A stretch of DNA of 57,299 bases from VFZS01 sp964353255 (lineage in GTDB: Bacteria; Acidobacteriota; Terriglobia; Bryobacterales; Bryobacteraceae): the NCBI GenBank assembly GCA_964353255.1, contig CAYGVJ010000012.1:1-57299 (forward strand), written 5' to 3'. Shown here piece by piece: positions 34,484 to 43,453 of the stretch; position 1 is the first letter of the stretch; every line of letters begins with the position of its first letter. Made by a program: the position numbers and the translations under genes. Below the pieces are notes generated by a model, which was not told the origin of the DNA, did no database searches, and saw nothing but the letters and a program-made list of their open reading frames with translations.

Positions 34484-34499
34484 AAGGCGGGTTTGCTCC

Positions 34500-37400
34500 T
34501 CAATAAACAAACTTCAGCCCAAGCTGAATGCGCCGCGGGTTGGCGCGCTCGCTGGTGATGGTGCCGAACGCCGTGCTGTAAGGGTCGGTGCTCGGGTTGG
34601 AGAATTGCGCGTGGTTGAGCGCGTTGAGGAATTCGCCGCGGAACTGAATCTTCATCCTCTCGTTGATGGCGGCGTCCTTGATAACCGACAGGTCCCAGTT
34701 GTTGATCCCGTCGGCGCGGACGCCGGAGAAACGGAGCGGAAAGGCGCGCAGGTTGTAGGAAAACTGCTTCCTGGTGTCGCGCTCGAAGCCGGCGGCGGTG
34801 TTGAACCAGCGCTCGACGGTTCGCTGGCCGCGGGGCAGCGGGATGTTTTTCACGTCCCCGTTGAAGATGGCGTTGCCGAAGCCGAGGGCCTGGCCGGACT
34901 GGCCCCCGTAAACGCCCTGGGCCTGCCAGCCGCTCAGCAGCACTCTCGCTACGCCGCGCGCCCCGGACGCCCAGCGGCGTCCACGCCCGAACGGCAGCTC
35001 GTAGATCCCGCTGATCGTGATGCGCTGCGGGTAATCCTGGTCCGAGATCGTACGGTACGGCGCCGGATCCCCGGGGCTCAGGAAATCGACCGCCTCCATG
35101 AGCTTCGAGAAAGTGTAGGCGGCCTGGAGCGTGTAGCCCCCCGAGAACCGCTTCTCGGCTTTCACCTGCAAGGAGTGATACCAGGAATAACCCTCGTTGG
35201 TGGTCGTGCTGAGGCTGGTGAACTGCGGGTAGCCGGTGAGCAGGCTGTAGCGCGGGATCAGCGTCCCGGCGCGTCCCGTGCCGGGCAGCAGCGGGTAAAA
35301 CGGGTTGGGCAGATTCGCGGTGAGATAGTTGATCGTGCCGTCGTCCCGCACCGGGGAGCGGCTCAGGTATTGGATGGGCACCGCGTTCAGATCGCGCGTG
35401 GTTTCCACATGCGTGCCGCGGTTGCCCACGTATCCGGCGTCGATCACGATGCGGCGCGGGAGCTCGTGCTGGAGGCTGAGCTGCCAGCGCTGCATGTAGG
35501 GCGCCAATGGCGCGGTGTTAATGAAGGTCACGGCCTGCCCGACGTAGGTCATTAAGCCCAATTTGGCGCCGAGCGGCTCCTGAAGGCCGTTGGGGAAGGG
35601 GTTGGCCAGCGTGGCGACGAAGGTCAAGCCGCCGTCGAGCGAAGGGATCAGCGAGGTCTCCTGGCTGAAGCCGGTCTGGATCACGTCGCCGCGCCGCGTG
35701 CCCAGGAACCCGAAGAAGACCCCGTAGCCTCCGCGCAGGACCGTCTTCTGGGCCAGGTTGTAAGCCAGGCCGATACGCGGCATGAGGTTGTTGCGGTCGC
35801 GCTGCCAGAGCGTGCGCGGCAAGCCGTTCACCGCGGCGAAGGTCAGCCCGCCGCGCACCCGGAACTGATCGGGCGGGACTTCCGGCGTCGGGCTCTTGGC
35901 GTAACTCGCCTTAACCTGGGCCTCGATCGGCAGCGCTGCCTGGTAATCCAGGCCGCGGATGGTGCGGTTGAACCGCTCGGTGAGCGGGCCCTCCAATTCG
36001 TAGCGGAGTCCCAAGGTCAGCGTGAGACGTCGCGTGATCTTCCAGTCGTCCTGAAAATAGGGGGCCCAGACCGTGGATTCCTCCGCGTAGCTGTCCTGCC
36101 GCACGGCCCGCCCCCCGGTGGGCAGTCCCAGCAGCAGGGAGGCCAGACCCTGCCCGATCGGCGCCGCCGGCGAGTTGTCCAGCGGCCCGGCGGTCCAGGT
36201 GGTGCTGAAGTCGAGCTGGCCGGTGCAGGTGTTGTCGTTGCTGTACTGGTTCTCCCGGTAAATGCGGTATTCCAGGCCAAACTTCAGGCTATGCGCGCTG
36301 ATGACCTTGTCGAAGGCGGCAGTGAGGTTGTGAGTGTCGGTTGGACGCCAGAGCGTCGAGATTGAATTGCTCGCCAGCGGCCAGGGATAAGTGGCGGTAT
36401 AGCCGGCGATGGTGAGGCGGGGAAAGCGCCGGATGGCTGGATCGATCGCGTTGTTCCAGGCGGCCGGAAAGCCCAGCGTGGTCAGGTCGAAACCGACGGC
36501 TTCCTTCCTGCCGTCGTAGGTGCGCACGTAGCGGTTGTAGCCGTATCGCAGGTTCATCACGAACGTCGGGCTGAAGCTGTACACGTCGTCGAAGGCCGCG
36601 CCCCGCGAGAGGAAGTTGAACAGCCGCCCGGTGCTCACGTTCTTGAACCAGTCGTTGTATTTCATGTCGCTCTTGTAGACGTTCACGCGGCTGAAGATGC
36701 GCTGCCGGTCGCTGACGTTGTGGTCCAGGCGGAAGACGTGCGTGTAATAGGTGGCCTTCTCCGGCTCGTCCGGCATGGGGAGGTTGTTCTGGCCGTCGGC
36801 GGTGCCCGGTGTCGTCGGAAGAGCGTAGAGCTTCAGCAGGTTGCGGGCGATCGTGCTGATGCGCGCCGCCGGAATCAGGTTGCCGGCGAAGGGATCGTTC
36901 TGGAAGCGTCCGGCGGCAACCGGGCGGCGCGTGCCTGGATCGTAGATCTGGTAGCGGCTGCCTAAGCCCAACAGCTCGGAAAAATCGCCCTCGCGCTCCT
37001 TGGCCGTCGGCACCGTGAGGGTCTGGCCGCGCGGCCGGTTGGCGTGGATGCCTTCGTAGCCGTACAGGTAAAAGGTGCGGTTGCGACCGCTGTAAATCCG
37101 CGGGAGGACAACGGGGCCGGACGACATTCCGCCCCAGCGGCCGTAAGTGAAGTCGCCGCGCGGCCGGCCCGTGCGGTTGGAGGAAAACAGGTTGGCGGTC
37201 AGCACGGGGTCCATCTTGCTGTAGTAGGCGGTGCCGTGGATCTGGTTCCCGCCGGACTTCAGGCTGATGTTGACCACCCCGCCTTCGGTGTTTCCGACCG
37301 TGGCGTCGAAGCTGGCGGTCTGAACCTTGAACTCCGCCACCACGTCGGCGGGCGGCACCCAGGCGGCGATCACCTGGTTGCGGCTGTCGCCGGTGGAGGT

Positions 37401-38006
37401 GTTGGGCACCCCGTCCACGATGACCTCGCTGCGGTTGGAACGCGTGCCGTCCATGGTATAGCCGATGATCGAGGTCGGCTCGAACGGCCGGTCACTCACC
37501 GACTCGGCCGCGGCATAGGCCACCCCGGGCGCAAGCTGAATCAAGGCGAAGGGCATCCCGTGGGGAATCGGCAGCTCCGCCACCCGGCGGGAATCGACCA
37601 CCTGCCCCTGCGAAGCGCTGGCCGTCTCCAGCAGCGGGGTCTCCGCCGTCACCGTGATCGTATCGCTCAGATCGCCCAACTCCAGCAGAATGTTGACTTC
37701 CAGCCGGTCGTTGAGCCGCAGCTCGATCCCCTCCCGCACGAACCGCTTGAACCCGGTCTTCTCAGCGCTGATCCGGTAGACGCCCGGACTCATGTACGGC
37801 GCTTGATAGTTCCCGCGCTCGTTGGTCTCCACCGGCGTGGTGATGCCGGTGGCGTGGTTGATGATGCGGACCGTGACCCCTGGGACCACGGCGTCCGAGT
37901 GGTCCGTGACGCGTCCCAGAATCGTGCCACGCGCTTCCTGCGACCAGCACAGGCCCGACGAAATCAGCAACGCGATCCCGGCGGCCTGAAGATGGCGAGC
38001 GAGCAT
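34500..38006 (-). CDS. TonB-dependent receptor, Oar-like (1168 residues)
   Basis: This is a complete receptor with AAGGAGGTAGGTTT before the ATG. It has a signal peptide (to about CWSQ, residue 22) and a carboxypeptidase-regulatory-like domain (about 25-110, GTILGRVTDHSDAVVPGVTV, GVYRISAEKTGFKRFV). The plug (about 125-240, VTAETPLLETASASQGQVVD, VIVDGVPNTS) and then the outer-membrane barrel follow, ending in RIQLGLKFVY with a terminal aromatic residue. It takes up a large substrate in a TonB-driven manner. It lies 47 bp downstream of another receptor and 16 bp upstream of a Gfo/Idh gene, so it links the receptor genes to the enzyme genes in one probable transcript. A GC-rich hairpin (GCGGGC ... 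GCCCGC, about 38034-38052) in the 47-bp gap could attenuate or process the message. Confidence 0.9.
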   Translation of the reverse strand: MLARHLQAAGIALLISSGLCWSQEARGTILGRVTDHSDAVVPGVTVRIINHATGITTPVETNERGNYQAPYMSPGVYRISAEKTGFKRFVREGIELRLNDRLEVNILLELGDLSDTITVTAETPLLETASASQGQVVDSRRVAELPIPHGMPFALIQLAPGVAYAAAESVSDRPFEPTSIIGYTMDGTRSNRSEVIVDGVPNTSTGDSRNQVIAAWVPPADVVAEFKVQTASFDATVGNTEGGVVNISLKSGGNQIHGTAYYSKMDPVLTANLFSSNRTGRPRGDFTYGRWGGMSSGPVVLPRIYSGRNRTFYLYGYEGIHANRPRGQTLTVPTAKEREGDFSELLGLGSRYQIYDPGTRRPVAAGRFQNDPFAGNLIPAARISTIARNLLKLYALPTTPGTADGQNNLPMPDEPEKATYYTHVFRLDHNVSDRQRIFSRVNVYKSDMKYNDWFKNVSTGRLFNFLSRGAAFDDVYSFSPTFVMNLRYGYNRYVRTYDGRKEAVGFDLTTLGFPAAWNNAIDPAIRRFPRLTIAGYTATYPWPLASNSISTLWRPTDTHNLTAAFDKVISAHSLKFGLEYRIYRENQYSNDNTCTGQLDFSTTWTAGPLDNSPAAPIGQGLASLLLGLPTGGRAVRQDSYAEESTVWAPYFQDDWKITRRLTLTLGLRYELEGPLTERFNRTIRGLDYQAALPIEAQVKASYAKSPTPEVPPDQFRVRGGLTFAAVNGLPRTLWQRDRNNLMPRIGLAYNLAQKTVLRGGYGVFFGFLGTRRGDVIQTGFSQETSLIPSLDGGLTFVATLANPFPNGLQEPLGAKLGLMTYVGQAVTFINTAPLAPYMQRWQLSLQHELPRRIVIDAGYVGNRGTHVETTRDLNAVPIQYLSRSPVRDDGTINYLTANLPNPFYPLLPGTGRAGTLIPRYSLLTGYPQFTSLSTTTNEGYSWYHSLQVKAEKRFSGGYTLQAAYTFSKLMEAVDFLSPGDPAPYRTISDQDYPQRITISGIYELPFGRGRRWASGARGVARVLLSGWQAQGVYGGQSGQALGFGNAIFNGDVKNIPLPRGQRTVERWFNTAAGFERDTRKQFSYNLRAFPLRFSGVRADGINNWDLSVIKDAAINERMKIQFRGEFLNALNHAQFSNPSTDPYSTAFGTITSERANPRRIQLGLKFVY

Positions 38007-38053
38007 AAACCTACCTCCTTATTCCTTTCATGGCGGGCCTTTTCAGCCCGCGC

Positions 38054-41000
38054 TCAGAACATGATGCGTATCCGGGCCCAGATATTCCGGCTGGGGAAGC
38101 GCTGTGCCGCGCGATCGCTGCCCATCAGCGAAGCCGTGCTGCCGAAAGCCGGCTGTCCCACGGTGAGCTCGGCGGAGCTCGAGGGATTGTTCCAGTTCGG
38201 GTGGTTGAGCAGGTTCTCTGAGGAAAGGCTGAACCACACTTCTTTGTTCTCCAGGAAGCGGAACCTCTTGGTGAGGCTGAGGCTCAGATGCCAGAATCCG
38301 GGTCCCAGGACGACGTTTCTGCCTGAGTTGCCCAGGACGGTCGCCGCCGGATTGCTGAACGCGGACGGGTCGAACCACTTGACCGACGCACCTCCGGTCT
38401 GTTTCGGCCCGTTGTTCCCGTCCCCGATGCGGTCCGGCCGGGCCGAGGAAGCACCCGTCAGCGGGTTGGTGCCGGACCGGTACGGATTGAAGTATTGCCC
38501 GCTCCCGGAAAAAAGCTCCGGGGAGAGTTCCCAGCCGCTCACGGTGTGGCTGGCCCACGCCGGCAGGCCACTCCCCAACTTCTGGCCGCGGCCGAACGGC
38601 AGGATCCACAAACCCATGGCGCTGAAAGAGTGCCGGCGCTGATAACCCACCTGGCCGCGGTCCAGCGAGCGATTCAAAGCGTTGGAGCTGGTCCCATTGG
38701 CGTCGTTCTCGCTTTCCACAATGTCGGAAATGTTCTTGGCGAACGCATAGCCGGCCTGGAACATGAACCCGTTCCGGAACCGCCGGCGGGCATCGAGGAT
38801 CAGGCCGTGGTAGATCTGGTTGCCCCCATTGTCCAGGTAAGCCACTGTGCCGCCGTAACCGTAGGCGGAGTAAGGCCTCGAGCGGTTGGTGGTGTCGGCC
38901 GGCGTTATCCGCTGGTTAATGTCCCGGCTGTAGATGAGATTCGTACTCTTGGTGCCCATATAGGAAGCGCGGAACGCGGTCTCCCAGAGCGACTTTTCCA
39001 GCGTCAGGTTCCACTGCTGGACGTACGGGTTCGCCATCCGTGGATTGAAGCCGTTCGCCGTCAGACTGGGGGGGGGCGCCTCGCCGGCCACCGTGGCCGG
39101 GAACGGGTAGGGAAACCGAAAGGCCGTGGAGGCGGCGGAGGCGGGAACGTTGTCATATCGCGGGGTTCCCCGATTGAGCAAGCCGCCGCCGGCCTGCGTC
39201 GCCGCGACGCCCTGGCCGATTATGTCGGTGAACTTCCCCCAGGCGCCGCGCACGACGAAGCTGGAGGAGCCGCGCGGGCGCCAGGCGAAACCGATTCGCG
39301 GGGCCAGGTTGTTGCGGTCCGCGAAACTGAGCGTACGCTCGGGCAGCCCCACCTGGGCCGCTTCCAGTATCCTCACGTTCGGATAGTTGGCGGCGAAGGC
39401 GCTGTTGACGGGCGTGTTCTGCGCCGCCTTGATCAGCCCGCCAGTGGCCGGGTCGAAATTGTAGAGGGCGTTGTTCTTGTTGTAGATCGGCACCTGGTAG
39501 TCCCAGCGGAGGCCCAGGTTCAGGGTGAGATCGCGCCGGATCTTGTAATCATCCTGGAAGAACAGCCCGTAGTTGGTGCTCCTCATGTACTGGTTCGGAT
39601 TGATCCCGGTCGCCGTCACGTAGGTCGGGATGCCCAGCAGGAAATCCGCGTAGGCCGCTCCGGTGTAGGTAGTCTGAAAGAAGAAGTTGCCGAAGGCGCC
39701 CTGGGGGATCTGCCGGTAATTGGGTTGTTCGAGATAAACGTTGAGGCCGCCTTTGAAGGTGTGGCGGTTGTGGATCCACGACACCGTATCCGTCAACTGG
39801 TAGCTGGGCGAGATGTTCGTCGTCGTGTTCTGTTGTGCGAGCGCCGTCAGCCCGGTGATATTGATCACCGGGAAGCCCCGCACATCGGGCGCCGGCAGGT
39901 TGGAAGGAAACTGGATGCCGAGCTCGCGCAACACCTCCAGGCCGTTACGCGCGCCGCCGGCTGGGCTGTTGTCGCGCATGAATCCGACCCGGAATTCATT
40001 GAGCAGGCTGGCGCTCAGGTTGTAGGTGTAGGACACGGCGCCGCGATAAAGCTTCCGGGTGCTGGCCCGGAAGCCCATGGTGGGGAGATTGCTGTCGTAG
40101 GCCCGGTTGTTGAACTGGCTACCCCCCACGGACCCGTAGAACCAGTGCCGGTCGCCAACCCGGTGATCGAGCCGGAGGTCGAGGGCCTCCTCGCGCGTAG
40201 TCCCGCTGGGCCCGATGGTCTCATGATTACGGGTGATCGCGTTGGGGTCCGGCGTATTCGGTTCCGGGTAGTAAGTGGTTTGGATCTTCCCGGACACCGG
40301 ATTGATCCGGCTGGCCGGGATGGTTTTGTCCGGGAATGGCGTACGGTTGGTGTCGGCATCCCGAACCGCCACCGAAAATACGCCCTTGCGCATGGCCAGG
40401 GTGGGAACATCCGCAGTGTAGAGTTGGGTGCCGCCTTGACGCTTGGATTGCCAGCTCAGGCTGTAGAACGTCCTGTCGCGACCGTTGTAGAGCTTGGGCA
40501 GGCGGAGCGGCCCGTTCACGTTTCCGCCGAACTGGTGAAAGATCAAGGAAGGTTTCCCGGTGGTGGAAGTCGCCACCCGCGCGTTCAGCCCCGGCGCGTT
40601 GTAGTAGTAGTAGACGTCGCCGTGCAGGGCGTTGCCCCCGCTCTTGGAAATCTGCTGGTACACGGCGGGCGAAGCGTACTCGGCCGAGTTGTTTCCGCCC
40701 AGCACGCGGACTTCCTGGACTCCCTCGGCGCTCATCAGGGTCGAAGCCGATGGCGAGCCCGAACCTATCGGGGAGGTGATGCCATCGACCTGGAACTCCG
40801 ACTGGCTGGGGTAGGCGCCGCCGATGCTGAAGCGGGTCCCGCTGGCGGTGTTCTGCACCAGCGGGTTCAGGCGCATGAGCGTCCATGGGCGCTGCGAGTC
40901 GGTGGTGGGGCTGAGGAAATGCACCTCGCCGCCGGCGATCGAGGCCCCAAGGGAGGAGGTATCGGTTTCGAGCAGGCCGGGTGTGGATGTGACCGTAACG

Positions 41001-41362
41001 GTTTCGGTGAGCGCCCCCAATTGCATGGCTGCGTCTAGGCGCACGGTCTGGCGGGAGCCCAGGGCGATATCTGCTTTCACGAAGGCTTTGAACCCGTCGC
41101 GGTTCACCTGGAGCCGGTAAGTTCCCGCCACCAGGCTCGGGAACTCGTACAGCCCCGCCTCGTTGGCGGTGGCCTGACGGGCGATGTTGGTCTCCTGGTG
41201 AGTCAGCGTTACCTGGGCACCGGGCATGACCGCACCGTTGGGATCGGTGACGCTGCCGAGAATGGTTCCGAAGGTGGATTGCGCCCACAGGGGGCTGCCG
41301 GCCCAAGCGGCCAGCAACAACACACCCAGGGCGAGCACCTTCAAGCAAGAGTGCTTGCGCAT
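38054..41362 (-). CDS. TonB-dependent receptor, Oar-like (1102 residues)
   Basis: The start is the ATG at 41362, with the very strong GGAGGAGGAG eight bases upstream; the longer frame to 41473 runs through the promoter. The signal peptide (CLKVLALGVLLLAAWAGSPLWAQ) is followed by the regulatory-like domain (FGTILGSVTDPNGAVMPGAQV, GTYRLQVNRDGFKAFV), a plug (VTVTSTPGLLETDTSSLGA) and a barrel ending in RNIWARIRIMF. Barrel landmarks such as GRDRTFYSLSWQSKRQGG and LTLNLGLRWDYQVPIYN are typical. It should import an oligosaccharide with the partner at 34500-38006; two receptors in one operon may have different size or charge preferences. The predicted promoter and operator lie at 41387-41452. Confidence 0.9.
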   Translation of the reverse strand: MRKHSCLKVLALGVLLLAAWAGSPLWAQSTFGTILGSVTDPNGAVMPGAQVTLTHQETNIARQATANEAGLYEFPSLVAGTYRLQVNRDGFKAFVKADIALGSRQTVRLDAAMQLGALTETVTVTSTPGLLETDTSSLGASIAGGEVHFLSPTTDSQRPWTLMRLNPLVQNTASGTRFSIGGAYPSQSEFQVDGITSPIGSGSPSASTLMSAEGVQEVRVLGGNNSAEYASPAVYQQISKSGGNALHGDVYYYYNAPGLNARVATSTTGKPSLIFHQFGGNVNGPLRLPKLYNGRDRTFYSLSWQSKRQGGTQLYTADVPTLAMRKGVFSVAVRDADTNRTPFPDKTIPASRINPVSGKIQTTYYPEPNTPDPNAITRNHETIGPSGTTREEALDLRLDHRVGDRHWFYGSVGGSQFNNRAYDSNLPTMGFRASTRKLYRGAVSYTYNLSASLLNEFRVGFMRDNSPAGGARNGLEVLRELGIQFPSNLPAPDVRGFPVINITGLTALAQQNTTTNISPSYQLTDTVSWIHNRHTFKGGLNVYLEQPNYRQIPQGAFGNFFFQTTYTGAAYADFLLGIPTYVTATGINPNQYMRSTNYGLFFQDDYKIRRDLTLNLGLRWDYQVPIYNKNNALYNFDPATGGLIKAAQNTPVNSAFAANYPNVRILEAAQVGLPERTLSFADRNNLAPRIGFAWRPRGSSSFVVRGAWGKFTDIIGQGVAATQAGGGLLNRGTPRYDNVPASAASTAFRFPYPFPATVAGEAPPPSLTANGFNPRMANPYVQQWNLTLEKSLWETAFRASYMGTKSTNLIYSRDINQRITPADTTNRSRPYSAYGYGGTVAYLDNGGNQIYHGLILDARRRFRNGFMFQAGYAFAKNISDIVESENDANGTSSNALNRSLDRGQVGYQRRHSFSAMGLWILPFGRGQKLGSGLPAWASHTVSGWELSPELFSGSGQYFNPYRSGTNPLTGASSARPDRIGDGNNGPKQTGGASVKWFDPSAFSNPAATVLGNSGRNVVLGPGFWHLSLSLTKRFRFLENKEVWFSLSSENLLNHPNWNNPSSSAELTVGQPAFGSTASLMGSDRAAQRFPSRNIWARIRIMF

Positions 41363-41386
41363 GGCTGGACTCCTCCTCCTGCTCGA

Positions 41387-41452
41387 ACGATACCCGAGAC
41401 CAGCGGCAGCGACAAGTTTCCTGTGACCGGTTAACCGTAGGTCTAACGTTAC
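41387..41452 (-). promoter_or_regulatory. Promoter with LacI-like operator for the receptor/enzyme operon
   Basis: Read on the minus strand: GTAACGTTAGACCTACGGTT (41452-41433), 17 bp, TTGTCG (41415-41410) as -35, 17 bp, TATCGT (41392-41387) as -10, then the receptor start at 41362. The same arrangement occurs at 43365-43429. The site has imperfect dyad character (TAACG ... CGGTTA), as in LacI-family operators. No cognate regulator gene is in the window. Confidence 0.65.
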
Positions 41453-41483
41453 AAGCGGCCTCGTGCCGGCCACATGCCCGGCA

Positions 41484-42215
41484 TCAGCGTCCCGGCCGCC
41501 GGCCCACGAAGCGTACCCAGCCGAACGACTCCGGGCTGTGGAACGAACGCTCCGGCGGGGCGATCGGCGACCAGGTGCTGCCCTGGCGGCCGGTGATGCC
41601 GCCGGTCCGGTTCAGGTTCAGGCGCCACTGATCACCCGCGCGAGGAGGGGTGTGGGCCGCGTCCCGGCTGAAGTTGCGGAAAGGGATGGCCAGTTCGACG
41701 ACCCAGTGGTCATCGCCCGGCGACTCGTCCTTGCGGAGCAGGCCATGAAAGGTGGTCCGGTAGCGCACCCCTTCGGGCTCCCAGGTGGGCGGCCCTGTCC
41801 ACCAATCCGTCCGGCACCGGTTCAGCATGGTCCCGATGGCGTTGATTTCGAAGGTGTAGTAGTTGCTGACCTTGGCGGGATTCGGGCTTAGGAAGATCTC
41901 CACACAGTCGTCCTGCGAGACCGGCCCGTGGCGCTCGGTCACGTAGGCGGAAATGTGCCGGTCGTGGCAGAAGTAGCCCACATATAGGTTCGCGTCATCC
42001 CAAAGCATCCGGACCTCCGTCTGCTCCACCGGGCCCGGTTTCCACCAGGTGACGTGGAAGGTGCCGGCAGGCGGGGTGATGCGCCAGGCAGGCTCGTTCA
42101 GCTTGCCGTCAATAACCACCGATGAGGAGGCGCGCAGGATGTCGTAGCGGGGCAGCGGTTGGGCCGCCGCAAGGGTGAGCAACACGGCAGGCCCGAAGAT
42201 GAGCCCGCGCTTCAT
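41484..42215 (-). CDS. Exported CBM9-like (DOMON-type) carbohydrate-binding protein
   Basis: The product is 243 residues from an ATG that overlaps the stop of the subtilase-like gene (ATGA). A signal peptide (to about LAAAQP) precedes a single beta-sandwich domain with the landmarks of family 9-like modules: VVIDGKLNEPAW, TEVRMLWDDANLYVGYFCHDRHI, DDCVEIFLSPNP, YYTFEINAIGTMLNR, WVVELAIPFRNF and GDQWRLNLNRT. In secreted proteins this domain binds sugars or, in DOMON relatives, haem; no methionine/histidine haem pair stands out. As a stand-alone protein between a protease-like gene and the receptor gene, it may be a soluble glycan-binding helper. Confidence in the fold is good, in the role low. 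Confidence 0.85.
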   Translation of the reverse strand: MKRGLIFGPAVLLTLAAAQPLPRYDILRASSSVVIDGKLNEPAWRITPPAGTFHVTWWKPGPVEQTEVRMLWDDANLYVGYFCHDRHISAYVTERHGPVSQDDCVEIFLSPNPAKVSNYYTFEINAIGTMLNRCRTDWWTGPPTWEPEGVRYRTTFHGLLRKDESPGDDHWVVELAIPFRNFSRDAAHTPPRAGDQWRLNLNRTGGITGRQGSTWSPIAPPERSFHSPESFGWVRFVGRRPGR

Positions 42216-43342
42216 CGCGGTCCGGGGTTCTCGCTCTGGCCGGGGCCGAATTCCCTGACCAGCCGCAGGAATTCCCGGGGATGGATGATCTTGGAGCCTC
42301 CGTCCCCGATGTAGGCCGACTGGAGCAGGAGCTGGAACATCTGCTCGCCGTTCAGCTCGGGCCGCACCTGCCAACCCAGAGCCAGAACCCCAGCCACGTA
42401 GGGAATGGCCCAACTGAGGCCGCCGCGTAAACCGTACTGGTATCCGAAATCGCCCCGGTCGTATTCCTCGGCCTGGGCCCGGGGGCCCGTGGGGGCTGCC
42501 AGGTGGTCCGGGGGTATTATTGAGACGGGCCCGTCGGGGGCGCCGGGCACGCAGTTCGCCGGATCCTCGGGGTCGCCTCCGCCGAACCAGCACCGGGAGA
42601 TGCGGCCCCGGTGCTGCGTGCAGTCGAGCACGAGCACGCCCTCCGCTTCGGCGGCTCCAATGGCCTCGTCCCACCTCGCGGTGTTCTTCACGAACGGAGA
42701 ACCCGGGCCGGAGGGCGCCGCGGAAACGGAGACCACGCGAATCTTGCTCTCCGGCGGAAGCTTGCGATTCTCTTCCAGGATCCACTGCAGGGCCACGGCG
42801 TAGTATTCGGCGTCCGCCAGCCAGGAGGGCGCCGCCGCGAAGTGGACGATAGCACCAGGGGCCGTACCAGTGTTAGTCCCCACCAGCAGGCTGGTCACGG
42901 CCGGCCCGTGCATGCTGCTTTGCTCGGGTCCGCAACCCGTATCCAGGTAGGCGGCGATCTTGCCCTCGAACTCCGGGTGGTCTAGGTACATGGGCTGGTC
43001 GATAATGGCTACCCGAACGCCCTGACCCGTGATGCCTTGCTCGTGCAGTTCGCGCACGCCGAGACCCGGGTTGATGGCGGCCTTCAGCCGGTCGTCCGGC
43101 CTGACGTCGGCAGGCATCCGTGACGCGTCGGGCCAGGGCGTCTTCTGATTGAACTTCAGAGTGGGCAGCAGGTACCCCATTGCGGAGAGATTCATCTGGC
43201 TGACGTCTTTGGCCCCCGGGGCGGGCCTACCCCTAATCCAGCGCACGTCATCGTAGGGCTGGAGGGTGGGGGTCTGGCCCGCGGCAATCGCGCACAGGAC
43301 CAGCACCGCGGTACACAGCAGGCACGCCCGAGTCCTTGGCAC
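42212..43342 (-). CDS. Exported subtilase-like (S8 family) protein
   Basis: The best start is the GTG at 43342, preceded by AAGGAG and lying just downstream of the predicted promoter; the frame is open to 43393 but would then begin inside the promoter. The product is 376 residues with a signal peptide (RACLLCTAVLVLCAIAAGQ). The catalytic triad is visible as D115 (VAIIDQPMYLDHPEF), H145 (SSMHGPAVTSLLVG) and S310 (GGLSWAIPYVAGVLAL), in the S8 order and context. No separate pro-domain is obvious beyond about 90 residues of leader. Being the first gene of a glycan operon is odd: it might process the exported enzymes or receptors. Proteolytic activity seems likely but the target is unknown. Confidence 0.83.
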   Translation of the reverse strand: MPRTRACLLCTAVLVLCAIAAGQTPTLQPYDDVRWIRGRPAPGAKDVSQMNLSAMGYLLPTLKFNQKTPWPDASRMPADVRPDDRLKAAINPGLGVRELHEQGITGQGVRVAIIDQPMYLDHPEFEGKIAAYLDTGCGPEQSSMHGPAVTSLLVGTNTGTAPGAIVHFAAAPSWLADAEYYAVALQWILEENRKLPPESKIRVVSVSAAPSGPGSPFVKNTARWDEAIGAAEAEGVLVLDCTQHRGRISRCWFGGGDPEDPANCVPGAPDGPVSIIPPDHLAAPTGPRAQAEEYDRGDFGYQYGLRGGLSWAIPYVAGVLALGWQVRPELNGEQMFQLLLQSAYIGDGGSKIIHPREFLRLVREFGPGQSENPGPR

Positions 43343-43364
43343 CAGGTGAGGTCTCCTTCGCACA

Positions 43365-43429
43365 AGTCTGAGCTTCACGGGATCAGGGCGCAAGTGTCCT
43401 CTCGGGGAAAACCGTTAGTGCAACGTTAC
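43365..43429 (-). promoter_or_regulatory. Promoter with LacI-like operator for the subtilase-like gene
   Basis: On the minus strand: GTAACGTTGCACTAACGGTT (43429-43410), 16 bp, TTGCGC (43393-43388) as -35, 17 bp, CAGACT (43370-43365) as a weak -10, then AAGGAG (43358-43353) and GTG at 43342. Sixteen of 20 operator bases match the site at 41433-41452, and the bases just before -35 (AGGACACTTG versus AGGAAACTTG) also match. Confidence 0.65.
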
Positions 43430-43453
43430 CGGCGGGCCGGCAGCCCATGCCGC

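Noticed and set aside
34500..38006. Possible frameshifts in the large receptor
   Set aside because: The frame is continuous from signal peptide to terminal tyrosine with all expected domains; nothing suggests damage.
38495..41038. Plus-strand open frame of 847 codons
   Set aside because: It lies wholly opposite the TonB receptor at 38054-41362; its composition is low-complexity in R, G, A and V and has no family motif.
41363..41473. N-terminal extension of the TonB receptor start to 41473
   Set aside because: The extension reads through the predicted promoter and operator, and the ATG at 41362 has a far stronger ribosome site and signal peptide.
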